A DNA stretch of 64,000 nucleotides from Posidonia oceanica. Its lineage: Eukaryota > Streptophyta > Magnoliopsida > Alismatales > Posidoniaceae. The stretch lies in NCBI GenBank assembly GCA_037176725.1, contig JAZBRS010000075.1:76200001-76264000 (forward strand). Reading direction: 5' to 3'. The position numbers and the translations under genes are program-made. Below are positions 46,285 through 57,510 of this stretch, in pieces. Numbering within the stretch: the first letter of the stretch is position 1; each line of letters begins with the position of its first letter. Under the pieces are notes generated by a model that saw only the letters and a list, made by a program, of their open reading frames with translations, was not told the DNA's origin and did no database searches.

Positions 46285-46289
46285 ATGGA
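46285..46289. other. Target-site duplication of element II, right copy (ATGGA)
   Basis: ATGGA directly follows the LTR terminal CA at 46284. Confidence 0.95.
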
Positions 46290-47333
46290 CTTTTGGATTT
46301 ATTGGGCACAAACTTGGACTGGCCCCTGCTTCATGCCTCATGCGCCTTCTAGAGTCCTGAGACTCATACTTTCTTCTTTGGGGGTTGTGAGGCGACAATC
46401 CTAGTAGAGGATGTTCATGGCCTGCTTGGTGTAACTCAGATTGGAGCGGTCCGGCCAAATATTGACTTCTCATTGCTGTACGGAACAGCAAATATGCAAA
46501 CATACATAGACTGTATCTTCACCCTTCCCCCTACCTTCCCAGTGATCAGAGGTCACAAACTCAACTTGGCGCATTTGTACTTCAGCTTCCGGCGGATTGA
46601 GGACTCTGCCTCTTAGGACCAGCTGCTGGTGTGTCTACATTTACTGATTGGAGGCCTCACTTTATTTGTCACCAAGGACTTCTCCTTGGATGTCTATCAT
46701 ACTGAGTTCTTGATAGGCCTTACTGAGCATTTCTGGCGCTCTCCTTCAGTCGCCATTCTCACTGCCACATATCTCGATCTGACCAGCGTTTCCACTGGAG
46801 GGGATTTTGTAGGCTCTCCTTTCCTTCTTTCTAGGTGGCTGCAGGTCCATTTCCCGAGGCTCGGGCCCGGGAAGACAGATTTGATTGAGGAAAGGGTTTG
46901 CTCTTTGTCCGCTGCCCCTATTGACATTTCCGTGCCTTCTACGTCCCTTTCTCATAAGCACTAGGCGTGAGGTTCTTTAGTTGAGTTGGAGCTGATAGGG
47001 CCCACCGACTTTGTAGTGTACAACTCCCATCGTTGCTTTGAGATGGTGGGGCAGAAGAAGGGGGTGCCACCTTGGCTGAGCTTTATTCCTCGTATTCGGG
47101 TTTGGGAGCGCAGTCTTCCATCTGATGCAGTAATGATGTACTACATTCGAGCTCTCTAGTCGTCTCTGGACCGCCATGATGATTCAGAGGGGTCATCAAC
47201 TGCTCCTTCGACTTGCTGTCTACCACGGGAGGATGCACACTGGAAGTGGTATTCAAAGCTACTGCCCAAACCCGAGGAGTGGGTTGAAGCGACGGGCATG
47301 CTGCGTAGGAAAAGGAAGAAGATGGTTAGATAG
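46290..47333 (+). pseudogene. Gene B, 3' part: DUF7745/PMD-like
   Basis: One reading frame runs from 46290 to the TAG at 47331-47333 without any frameshift. It is interrupted only by four TAG codons (46350, 46614, 46962, 47157). Motifs are SPETHTFFFGGCEATILVED, the counterpart of the entry motif of gene A, and GGDFVGSPFLLSRWLQVHF, the counterpart of GGPFFGSPFLVLRWLEEHF. The C-terminus is basic (RRKRKKMVR), like KRQKM in gene A. With the 5' part the protein would be about 425 residues. Gene B was therefore a full member of the family before element II entered. Whether the stops came before or after the insertion cannot be told. Confidence 0.75.
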
Positions 47334-47519
47334 GCAATCATTGTAATTTTTAATTTTAGGGACCATGTATCTTTTCAAGGGAATTAATAAATATATTTCA
47401 TTTTTCATCCTTGTTCATGTCTTTTGGACTGTTCTGAGTTTAGGAATACTCCCTGATGGCTTTGATATTTGATCAAGGGCCCTCTGTCCAAAATCTACAG
47501 TTTAAGTCATAGTTAAAAC

Positions 47520-47649
47520 GTAAGACGCTCAGTATGGCCCTCATAACGTAAGACGCATAATATCATGCATCCAACATCCCTCTGTTGATCGTTATATGCT
47601 TCAGATGGCGCGTCCAACGTTGGACGCTGATATTTGCTCATTTAACGCC
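47520..47649. repeat. Palindromic modules downstream of gene B
   Basis: Two tandem pairs with 10-base spacers: GTAAGACGC/CCTCATAAC and GTAAGACGC/GCATCCAAC at 47520-47575, then GTTATATGC/GCGTCCAAC and GTTGGACGC/TCATTTAAC at 47591-47646. No gene start follows on the plus strand. Confidence 0.8.
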
Positions 47650-49156
47650 CCTGAACTGTTTTCCTGCATTACCTCATCAAATTTGTTAATCCATCTAGGA
47701 GTATTATTGCCCCTAGTCCAAAGTGATTTCTAGAAACTCAAAAACATCCTTAACACTGTGAAATCAAAAGGGTTACGAAAAACTTGATAACAACCTATAT
47801 ATAATGCATATTTTAAGCAAACCTAATGCTATGAATGGGAAAGAAGTCTGAATGCAATGGAGAAGTTAAGGGAAACTTAGGTTTTGAATAACAAGTATTG
47901 GCCTCAGCTTTGTTGTCTAAAGATGATATGCCAAACGAGGGACTGTCTTTTCTTGAGATCCCAGTCTTAGCTTGTAGGCGAATACCAAGCGATCGTCCTG
48001 AATAGGAGGGGTCAAGTACGACGCGGAGTCGTAAAATGTCCTCGATTTTTGCATCACTGGCCTTTCATGTTATCAGTTTCATGAGGTGATGTTGGTTGGG
48101 TAGATTTTACCCTACTCACTATTTTTTGGATTTTTGATTTTATATTTTTTGGATTTTTGACTTTATCATTTTTTGGATTTTTGACTTTATCATTTTTGGA
48201 TTTTTGACTTTATCATTTTTTTGGATTTTTTATTTTATCATTTTTTGGATTTTTGATTTTATCATTTTTTTCGATTTTGGATTTTATCATTTTTTTGGAT
48301 TTTTTATTTTTGTCATTTTTTGGATTTTTTTGATTTTATCATTTTTTTGGATTTTCGATTTTATCATTTTTTTTGGATTTTTGATTTTATGGGAGATGAA
48401 GAATCCTCCGAGAAGTTGGGAAACTGGAGACCTCATGGTTGGAAAACCTTGACAGTTTGGTCCATTGTGCATCTTAGAGTCAGAAAATACCTCGGGCTTG
48501 CTTTGGCACCTAACTGCCCCTAGACCTAAGCCTCTGCCCCTTGCCTCTTAGTGTACAGTGCAGGATGTGGGTAGAAGGAAAGTCCATGCCCTATCCTAAG
48601 ACGTCGGCTGAAGATTTGAAGCCTAAACCCCTCCTAGTTCAAGGTTGATTCCTACTGCGCTTAGTATTCCCTAGCTTTTCAGTTTTGACTCTTGGACAGC
48701 TTCTTTGCTGCTGTCTTTTCCACTCTCTTTCTTTTTCCTTGCACATAGACAGCTTCTTTGCTGCCTTCTCTTCTGTCCCTTTTTTGCTTTCTTTTCTGGG
48801 TACTTTCGCAAGTAGTCTCACTCCTTCTGAGTGCTCGATCAATGGATACTCGTTCTTTAACGAACCGAGACACTCTTTTTATTTGGTACACTCTCCTCTT
48901 TTCTGCGCTTCTAGGTCTTGGCCTTAGATGCCTACCCAATTTGTACTAGGGTAACGCGTCTGACTCGAGGGATGTGTGTGGACTTGTTATTCATGAACTG
49001 GAAGGGGGCTCCTTATGATTTGCCACTATCTCAGTGTGGGACCATTTCCTTTCCCTCTCCCACGAAGTGTTTGTGGGGTGAGGCTAAGGCATGATTCCTA
49101 GGCTTCGACAGCAGTAGGCCCTTAAGCACGGGTAGTCCAATTGCTCAATGTGCATA
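47650..49156. other. Non-coding spacer between gene B and element III pol
   Basis: No coding region is supported. 48105-48390 is a T-rich tandem repeat. 48680-49100 is pyrimidine-rich on the plus strand. It probably contains the 3' untranslated part of element III (read on the minus strand), but no LTR start or polypurine tract could be placed. Confidence 0.5.
48105..48390. repeat. T-rich tandem repeat, about 23-base units
   Basis: Around twelve units of TTTTGGATTTTTGATTTTAT and variants with slippage in the T runs. Confidence 0.85.
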
Positions 49157-50228
49157 TCAAGGGTAGTACCTTTTGAGGTGCAGTGCATTCTAGGGATATT
49201 CAAGCCTAGTGCCATCCTCTCTGGCCAAACAATAGGCATTGCCTAGATATGCCTCAACCACCAAGTATGGTCCTTCCCAATTTGGTCTCAGTTTCCCATG
49301 CTTGTGAGGAAGGATTTCTTTAAGCACCCATTCACCAATATTGAATTTACCTTCAATTACTTTCTTCTTATATGCTCTTGCAAGTCGTTCTTGGTAGAGG
49401 CGTGCATGCTCAGCTGCTTGCAACCGCTTCTCATCTAGCAAATCCAACTGTAGACTTAATAAGTGCCTCTTATCCTCGGCAGTTATCTCATTGTCGAGTT
49501 GTATCCTGGATGAGGCAACCATGACCTCAAATGGGACTACTGTCTCCATACCATAAGTAAGCGCAAATGGGGTTTGGCCCGTAGGCATTCTTATGGAGGT
49601 TCGATAGGCCCACAAGGTATCAATTAGCTTATCTGTCTAGTCATGTCTCTTGGCTCCTCCTACCGTTTTCTTAAGGATTCGGATTAATGTTTTATTAGTA
49701 GTGTCAGCTTGCCCATTAACCTGGGGGTAATATGGTGATGAATGATGCAAATCGATCTTAAACTTCTTACAGAGCTTTTTGAAGTCTTGGGATACGAAGA
49801 TTGCGCCATTGTCTGCTACCAATTTCTTTGGGATCCCGAACCTTGAGAGGATATTCTTCCACACGAACTTGCAAAGATTTGAAGCTTTGATTTCAGTGAA
49901 CACTTCCACTTCAGCCCATTTGGTGAAGTACTCAGTGGCTGTGAGGATGAACCTATTCTGCTTTTCAGTGTCAAATGGTCCTACGACATCAAATGCCCAC
50001 ATGGAGAAGGGCCACACTGCTTGAGTCAGATTCAACTCTGATGCTGGCGCATGTATTCTGTCTGCATGGGTCTGGCATTGCTTGCACCTTCACACTTTGT
50101 TTGTGCAATCTGCCTCCATTGTGGGCCAGTAGTACCCTCTACGTAGTATCATTTTTGCCATGAATTGAGAACTGATGTGTCCTCCACATATGCCTTCATG
50201 CATTTCTACGATGATAACTTCAACCTCT
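49157..50228 (-). pseudogene. pol: Element III integrase
   Basis: The zinc finger and core follow the second RNase H. The finger region reads MHEGICGGHISSQF and GYYWPTMEADC, with a TGA near 50098. The core has D in WAFDVVGPF and D in VADNGAIF. At the third catalytic place NGQAD stands where NGQAE is usual. A TAG at 49637 precedes LWAYRTSIRMPTGQTPF. The C-terminal module is GKLRPNWEGPYLVVEAYLG, and after one more TAG (49190) the frame ends in HLKRYYP at 49157. A frameshift near 50240 separates it from the RNase H. Confidence 0.85.
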
Positions 50229-51092
50229 TCATAAGTGACACAGCGTAGCTATTCCGCTGAAAGACCTTTTGAAAAGGACCTCGGCTCTCATGAAGTATCT
50301 TGTAGCCATCCTCCAAACTACCTCTTTGTCCTGTGAAGTCGCGTAGTCGGGGAAGATCCCCTCTTGAATGTAGTTCTGGATGTCAAAGAACCATGGGTTC
50401 CCGTCATCCTCTATGTTGTAGCAAACTTCAAACATGCCTACCCTTGATTCCCCAACTTTTTGTCTAAGCTCCATGGCCCATGGCTCAGTCGAGTCAATCG
50501 CAAGTATCCCGTGCTGCTGAACCATTATTGTTTGCTCTCGGATATTGATGGGGAACTCGATTGAGGAAGCCAGTGAAGCGAGAGCATCTGCTAGTAGGTT
50601 ATGACTCCAGAGGGTGTCGACATACACCACTTGCTGAAACCGCGTCAATAGGAGATGTGCAATGCCTTTGTATTCTTCTAGCCTTGGGTTGAGGGTTCTA
50701 TATTTGTTCAAAATTTGTCTTAAAACCAATTGGGAGTCTCCGATGAGTTTCAACTGCTTTGCCCCTAGCTCCAGTGCTAGGCATAATCCGAGGATCAAGG
50801 CCTCGTATTCTGCGACATTGTTGGTATTTACGGTGAAGTTTAGCTGTACAGCTTAAGGGATGAGAACTCCTTCCGGAGTGAGAAGTGCTACTTCGATGCC
50901 TGCCCCTTGTCTATTGAGTGCTCCATCATAGTAGAGAGTCCATTGTTGAGTGGGAGACTCGGTGGCTTGTATTTCCAGTATCTCCTCATCGGGGAAGTCT
51001 GTTTGGACTGGTTGATAATCTTCTATTGGTAGTTCTGCTAGGTGATCTGCAATGGCCTGCCCCTTGACTGCCTTCTGGGACACATATTGCAT
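50229..51092 (-). pseudogene. pol: Element III archaeal-type RNase H
   Basis: It starts with QKAVKGQAIADHLAELP, the Tat junction. Then come YYDGALNRQGAG, a TAA at 50853, NNVAEYEALILGL, GDSQLVLRQ and LADALASLAS. All four acidic positions of the second RNase H are present. Confidence 0.85.
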
Positions 51093-51116
51093 GTCAAATT
51101 CAGTGAGGAGGAGTTG

Positions 51117-52709
51117 TCACCTTGCCAATCTTCCAGAGAGGGCTGGCTTCTTGAACATATATTTGATTGGGTCCATTTTGGCAATGTAACAGACTTTATG
51201 GGCTAGGAAGTAGTGTCTCAACTTTTGAGATGCCCATACCAAGGCCAAGCAGTGCTTTTCTATGATTGTATACTTCTCTTCATAACCTAGGAAAGTTCTA
51301 CTCAGATAGTAGATAGCTTTTTCCTTCTTCCCATCCTCATCATGTTGTGCTAGCACTACCCCTATTGATGATGTAGTGGCTACCACATAGAGTAGCAAAG
51401 GCTTCCCTGACATAGGCATTGACAAGACTGGGGGAGTCATGAGATATGCTTTGAGTTCATCAAAAGCTTTCTACCATTTCTCATCCTAGGTGAATTCCCT
51501 TCCTCCCTTTAGTAACTCATAAAACGGCTTACATCGATCTACATGTTGTGAGATGAATCTCTTGATGAACTGTAAGTGGCCAATAAATCCCCTGAGTTCC
51601 TTAATGTTTCGGGGTGAAGGCATCTGTGCTATTGCTTTGGCCTTCTGTGGGTCCACCTCGATTCCTCTTTTGCTGATGATGAAGCTCAGTAGCTTCCCGG
51701 CAGTTACTCCAAACACACATTTCTTTGGGTTCATTTTCAGCTGATATTGCCTTGCTCTGCTCAGTACCCTTCTTAGCGCCTCAAAGTGTGCCTCCTTTGT
51801 TCTTGATTTGACCAAGATATCGTCAACATACACTTCCATGCAATCGTGCATCATGTCGTGGAAGATGGCCATCATCGCTCTCTGATATGTTGCGTCGGCG
51901 TTCTTGAGACCGAATGGCTTGACTACGTAGCAGTATGTCCCCCATGGTGTGATGAACGACATCTTCTCTTGGTCCTCCTCTGCTAGCTTAATCTGGTTGT
52001 AACCTAAGAAACCATCCATGAAAGATAGCATCTCAAATCCTGCTGTATTGTCCACTAGCAAGTCAATATGTGGCAAAGGGAAGTCATCCTTGGGACAAGC
52101 AGCGTTGAGGTTGTGATAGTCAATGCAAACCTGAACCTTCCCGTCCTTCTTGGCCACTGGTACTATATTTGAGACCCAACTGGGGTACACAACTACTCTG
52201 ATGAATTTTGCTTTGTGGAGCTTGTCAATTTCTTCTTTGACTTTAAGGGCGAGTTCCGGCCTTAGTCGCCTTAGCTTCTGCTTGACGGACTTGGTTCCAG
52301 AGTTTAATGGAAGTAGGTGTTCCACTAGGGCTGATTGCAGTCCAGGCATATCCTCATATTTGAAGGCCAGCACATTCACAAATTCTTTCAAGATTTGGAC
52401 CATTTCCTCCCGCTCTTTTAGGCTCAGGCTTGCACTTATGAGTATTGGTTTTGGCTCTTCGGCGGTTCCCAGGTTGACCTCCACGGTCTCTTCTTCAGCT
52501 GCCTTGGTTTGCTCATCATATTTGTCCATGAGGTGCTTAAGGAGGTCTGAGTCGGCCTCTTGATCTTCTTCCTCATCACTGCAGCTAACTAGCTCATATG
52601 CTTCTATCCTTGCACACTTCGCAAACCGATCAAATTCTTCTACTAGGAAGACCATATTAGCAGTAGCCAGCTCCTGAGGCAATGCCTCCGTGTATTGACT
52701 CACACGCAC
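51117..52709 (-). pseudogene. pol: Element III reverse transcriptase and first RNase H
   Basis: 52709-51486 is an open frame of 407 codons. It begins with an acidic block (VNLGTAEEPKPILISASLS), then has FKYEDMPGLQSALVEH, VKQKLRR and VPVAKKDGKVQVCIDYH. MDGFLGYNQIKLAEED and YVDDILVKS contain the RT fingers and catalytic site. Two TAG codons lie at the connection (51486 and 51471), then PLLLYVVATTSSIGVVLAQHD and YYLSRTFLGYEEKYT of RNase H. A TGA at 51117 ends this part. The RT domain itself is uninterrupted. Confidence 0.88.
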
Positions 52710-52910
52710 AGTTTTGGAAGCAGTGGTCGAAGTCGACCGCGAGCTGCTAGACTAGCATGGTGATTCTCTCCCTTATTGAAAACAAAAAGTAAATTACTTT
52801 TATTTCTAGGAAATGAAAACAATGCGGAATTAAACAAAGTTTTATTTACAGCATCTAGAGGGATGCCCCTAGAGTTATCTCCATCAGTAGAGGTAGGAGC
52901 CTCTCTAAGC
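52700..52910 (-). other. Possible intron or ORF gap between protease linker and RT of element III
   Basis: The upstream frame ends in an acidic tail (ELLEDDGNVNPDEPA, TAG). An AT-rich stretch follows with GTAAAT near 52850 and acceptor-like CTAG at about 52799 and 52755. Ogre elements are known to have a spliced intron at this place. The borders here are not secure. Confidence 0.35.
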
Positions 52911-53779
52911 GGGCTCGTCAGGATTGACGTTCCCATCATCTTCGAGAAGCTCATGGTCTCTGAGGTTGCAGACCTTCAGAGAGATCAGCCATGAGGTGGC
53001 AGACCCTGTCTACGAGTCGTTGTGACTTGCATAGAGTTTGCCCCGGCTTTTGCTCTAAAGAGGAAGAGATGTCCGGAGCTGGAGGAGGCGAAGGCTTGGA
53101 AGCAGCAGTGTCGGAAGAAGAGGGAGAAAAAGAAAGAGGTGGCTGATCCAAAGGTTCGGGGGCCGGTGCACCTAACAGTGGTGGCGGCGATGTTGTAGTC
53201 TGACCTTCGTGAGGCTCTGCTGGCAACTCTTCTACAGTCTGACCTTCGTGAGGTTTTGCTGCTATAGTCTGGCCTTCGTGAGGCTCTGCTGTCAACTCCC
53301 TTGCAGTCTGACCTTCGTGAGGCTCTACTGGCAATTCAAATGCTTGGAATAAGCCGGAAATGTTTACATCGGCTATGTCCTCTGCACTTTGGAGAGTGTG
53401 TTTGGTTGATTGTGCCAAAATAATATTTCCCAGGGGGGGATGAATTCGGGTCGAATATCCCTACACTAGTAAAATGTCATTGTAGATTCCACTATAATGG
53501 TCGTCCATCGGGGAACTGGTCAAAACCGAGTCCTCCCCTTCCTTCTCTGTCATAGGCCTTCACTGGCTCCTTCATTCCCTTTCCTTCTGGGCCTAAGCCC
53601 TGGCCTTTCTTGTAGCCAATTCTCCTCATGATCTCCCATCCCACATTCATGGATGGTCTTTTGCTTTTGAAGGGTTCCTTCTTCTTGTGAAATAACCTAA
53701 GCCTAGCCCACTTGTCCCTTAGCTCGACCATAGATACGACATTCTTGCCTTTTTCGGCAGGGGTCAGCTTCTCTTGCAC
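52911..53779 (-). pseudogene. pol: Element III G-patch and EPHEGQT-repeat linker
   Basis: A clear G-patch lies at about 53640-53500 (VGWEIMRRIGYKKGQGLGP, then GKGMKEPVKAYDREGRGGLG). The linker (53418-52951) contains four copies of [K/E]PHEGQT spaced 12-16 residues apart, then a serine/proline-rich stretch and CHLMADLSEGLQ. A TAG follows the G-patch at 53492. In plant Tat elements a G-patch commonly sits between protease and RT. Confidence 0.8.
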
Positions 53780-53785
53780 ACTGAA

Positions 53786-54307
53786 CTAGTGTGGCAGGTA
53801 TATCACATTTGCCTCTGCTTCTTGGCCTGGTATGTCTCCCGCTATCTTGATGATTTTCCCATCGTGTGGGAATTTCAGGCATTGGTGTCGAGGAGATGAT
53901 ACTCCTTTTAAACTGTCTAGCCATTGTCTCCCCAGGATGATCTGGTATGGTACATTGATGTCTATGACGATTAGTTGGGTTAGAACCTTAGCTGGTCCTA
54001 TCCCTATCTTTGTGGTCCACTTGCCGTGCACTTTTCTTTTGCTGTCATCATACCCGGCAAGCGTCATATCAATGGGGGTTAAGGAGGCCTCATTCACGCC
54101 CAAGGCTCGTATTGTATTCAACGAGCAAATGTTCATTAATGCACTAGTATCTATGAGCACTTTAGAAATTAAGTGATTGTTTATAGAAATGGTTACATTC
54201 AATGGAGCTTTTCTCCTCTCTATTGGTGCCAATTCGCTATCAGTAAAGGTAATGATTGGCTCTACAAAGGCTGTTGTGGCTATGATATGGAGTTCCTCCG
54301 CTGGCAT
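53786..54307 (-). pseudogene. pol: Element III second retropepsin-like domain (canonical position, DTSA)
   Basis: The block EYDILEQLKKTQARISIYDL just upstream (about 54440-54380) matches the helix before the protease in elements I and II, so this is the canonical protease site. The domain has KVLIDTSALMNICSLNTIRA, where the catalytic DTG triplet reads DTS, then GYDDSKRKVHGKWTTKIGIG, YQIILGRQWLDS, and LKFPHDGKIIKIAGDIPG. The fold markers (hydrophobic-D-T and ILGR) are intact, but the loss of the glycine suggests it is not active. Confidence 0.8.
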
Positions 54308-54449
54308 GTCTAGGGCAACTTGGCCTTCTCTAGCACTTCTAGCAGAGCTTTCCGGTGTTGATTTGAGCTGTTTATGAGGTCATAGATCGAGATCCTGGCC
54401 TGCGTCTTCTTTAATTGCTCTAGGATGTCATATTCTGCCGATCTAGGTC

Positions 54450-55406
54450 CTACTTCAGGTCTGACCGGCTCTGTTTGCTCTGCTGGTGGTACGATTCGAT
54501 TTGACAGCCTTGCTCCTCTAGTGATGGGCACAGCAGCCTCATTTCCTTTGGATGCTCCCTTCTTGAGCGACCAGGCGAAGATGGACTCCCTTCGTATAGA
54601 TCCGCCAAGCTCTGGTGGCTTTGTGGCCCTAGCTTGCTGCCCTGTTGGCACTTGGAAGATTGGGGATGATGGAGTAGTAGTGCTCTAGAGTACTGAAGTG
54701 CTGAGGGCCGGCAGTTGACTTGATGGTGGCCTTGCTGCTCTGAAGATTGGGGAGACAGCAACTTGGGATCCCATAGCGGTGATTTTCTCCATGGCAGACT
54801 TTGTGACTCCTCTTCCCGAAGGGTTGCAATTTGTGACTCTGGCATCTTGAATGTGCATAGAATCCCTGGTCGATTAGCTGGAATGCTGATGACCGCTCCT
54901 TGGTATTTGAATTTTAGCATTTCATGAACCGAAGATGCTACAGCCCCGACCTTCACTAGCCAAGACCTCCCTAGGATGAGTGGCTCCAGGACTTCCTCCT
55001 TCATAATGATCACCAAAGTGATACTGGTCAAAGGACCGACTGTGATTTCCATGGGTATCGTTCCTAGTGACAATTTCTCTTTATAATCAAACCCGGTGCA
55101 CATAAAGGGAGTTCTATCTAGCTCGCCCTCATTTAGCCCTAAGCTCCGGAGTGTGGAGAGAGAATTGAGGCTTCTTCTTGCTCCAGTGTCGACCAATACT
55201 CCTTGCAGCACATTATCATTGATGCCCACTGTGATGAGAAGCGGTAGCTCTTGCTTATGTGGGGGTGGAAGCTCCGAATCTTTATAGACTATATTTTCCC
55301 ATTCAAATTGCTGATTAGCTTTTTGAACTTGGCTTTCTTCTTCTGTGTCTTCCTGTGGTTCCTCCACTACTGCTGTGAAGTTGAACTGGCTAAGGAGCTC
55401 CTTCAC
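54450..55406 (-). pseudogene. pol: Element III first retropepsin-like domain (extra copy, DTGA)
   Basis: An open frame of 318 codons contains a second protease-like domain at about residues 50-200: GVLVDTGARRSLNSLSTLRS with an intact DTG triplet, GFDYKEKLSLGTIPMEITVG, LEPLILGRSWLVK, and LKFKYQGAVISIPANRPG. Each of these four blocks lines up with the domain at 53786-54307. Elements I and II have only one. The last third of the open frame is out of register with the following coding frame. Confidence 0.8.
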
Positions 55407-55532
55407 TATTAGTTCCTCGTCTGCCTCGCTGTCCCAATCATCATCCGAGATTATTCCCCACTACTCAGCTTGACTGTCCCAGTCCTCCTCTAGTACAACA
55501 TGGTTGTCCCAGTCCTTTAGCGGATTAGGGAG

Positions 55533-55880
55533 CTACTCGTCTTGGAATGCCATGACTTGGTGTTTGGGGAGAGGGTCACTGTAGACCTGTTGAGACGTCC
55601 CTGTCTGCTTTCTTTGTTTGGCTCTTTTGACCAGGACATCCCATTCAAATACATCTACCTCTACCATGTCATAGACTATGTCCCTGAAAGTCCAGCAGTC
55701 ATTGATGTTGTGACCATGCATTCTATGGAACGGGAAGTATTTGCTCCAGTCACAATTTGGCAATTCAGGCCTAGCTGGTGGGAATTCGAGTGCTTTTGCT
55801 TCGTCTAGTTCTATGAACATATCTACCAGTGTGACTAGTAGAGGAGGGTAATGGTCTCTTCTTCCCTTTTTGCATGGCAA
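55533..55880 (-). pseudogene. gag: Element III nucleocapsid-like segment
   Basis: Contains FHRMHGHNINDCWTFRDIVY, the Tat knuckle in which the first cysteine is replaced (YFPFHR). The open frame ends at a TAG at 55533. Between it and the protease at 55406 is an acidic stretch with further stops. Confidence 0.7.
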
Positions 55881-56075
55881 TGGAGGGGGAACATTGTGCT
55901 AACCGCTCCCATTCCCAGTGTTGTTGGGGGGATTTCTGTTGTTGGCCTGGCCATTTTGATTGCCCCTAGTCCATTGCTGCTGGGGAGGATTCCATATAGG
56001 GCGGATCTGTTGCTGAGGGGGAGGGTTATTCTATGCCTGCTGCTACTGAGGAGGGCGGCTCCATGCTTGCTGTTG

Positions 56076-57473
56076 CTAAGGAGGAGGGTGGCTCCAAGTT
56101 GGCTGTTGCTGAGGAGGAGGGTGGCTCCATGTTGGCTGCTGTGAAGGAGGAGGGTGGCTCCATGTTGGCTGCTGTGAAGCTAGTATAGCCCTTTGTTTGA
56201 ACGGCCTGGGTGCGGGGCTCATCTTGTTGACGACCCCGATCACTCCCTCTATCACCTGTGCTTTTCGGCTCTTCTTTGGCTCCTCCATGAATTCATGCAG
56301 ATTTTCTTTAACGGAGGCCGCCACTTCATACAAAGCCGTTACATTGGAACAATAGGCATTTACTAGCCCCTTCTTCATTGGTCCAGTGGTGTTTATAATG
56401 AGGGTCTGGACCACTTGTCTCTCTAGAATGGTCAGCCCTGATCTGGCCGCCATTTCCTATTATATGTTGGCGAATGTTACCCAGCTTTCGCCTTGCTTCA
56501 TAACCTCCTTGCTTAGGTCGTGGAAGGTTGGCTTGGGGTCTATCTTGTGCTGGTATTTTGTGAGGAAGCTCTCTCCAATTTTATCAAAGCTGCTGAGGTC
56601 TTCCTTGGAGAGAGTGAGAAACCAATCCATGGGCTCTCCCTCGAGTGAGTAGAAGAATAGGTGTACCACAAGCCCCAAATCATGAAAGTAGGGGGCTGAC
56701 TCCATTTGGAACCGCACTAGGTGACTGAGTGGGTTAGTGGTTCTGTTGAACTTGGGAGTCTTCGGGTACTTGAAGCCTGGAGGTAATCTGAACGGGGGAA
56801 ACCGGCTCATGTCAAAGTTTGCCGGAGCCTGGGTATATACCCCTAATGTACTGAGCATTTTTCTCATCTCATCCAAATTTGTTATCCCGGCTGATGGGGT
56901 CGGGACATGTGAATTGAAGGACGGATGGTTCTACTACTGATAAAGGTAGCTGTCGTAGAAGTGTTGAGGTGCGACCTGCTCGTATCGCAGGGGAGATGCC
57001 TGGTGGTGGTGATGATCTGGCCGAGGCTGATTGCCTGCCATAGGTGGTTGGAGATGTCTTAGATAGACTCCTTCCTTGTATTCGCCATGTGGCATGTAAC
57101 TGTGTTCCTGAATCAAGGGGTTGGCCCTTGAGTTATAAGCTCCATTGAGCGTTGTGCCCTGACCTGGGTGGTTTGTGTCCGGCAGTGGGTTGCCATTTTG
57201 TCCCTGGTATAGATCTTCAGGGGTATGGTCCGCAACTAGCCTTCGTTGTCCCTCACCGAGATGGGGTGGCTGCTGGAGGTTGTTCAGACATGGCCTCGAT
57301 GGGGCTGATGTCTCTTCGTTTAAGAACTGGTACATGGCTTTGCATTGGATTGAGTCCGGATCTAAGGCTTCTCCGGTGATTTGGTGGTAGATTGTGGGCT
57401 CCTCTCCCGAGGTACTTGCTGAGTCTGACCTCTCTCTTTCTGGCTGCTCAGCTTCATGAATTTGGTTCATCAT
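56076..57473 (-). pseudogene. gag: Element III gag
   Basis: Three pieces in the same sense. 57473-56934 is an N-terminal hydrophilic part from MMNQIHEAEQ, ending in two adjacent TAGs after SYLYQ. 56876-56460 is the capsid core (FPPFRLPPGFKYPKTPKFN, LEGEPMDWFLTLSKEDL). 56453-56076 is the capsid end and a proline tail with three QQPTWSHPPP copies. Stops at 56457-56462 are TAA and TAG. Confidence 0.8.
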
Positions 57474-57510
57474 TGCTGCAGCTTTTGATAATGAGAATTG
57501 GCTTCAGGGC

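Noticed and set aside
52797..52852. Short GT-AG intron of about 50 bases before the element III RT
   Set aside because: Too short for a reliable plant intron; a longer one to 52755 is possible but unproven.
49157..57473. Could this be an endogenous pararetrovirus (caulimovirus)?
   Set aside because: An integrase, an archaeal-type second RNase H and a Tat-type gag are present; caulimoviruses lack integrase.
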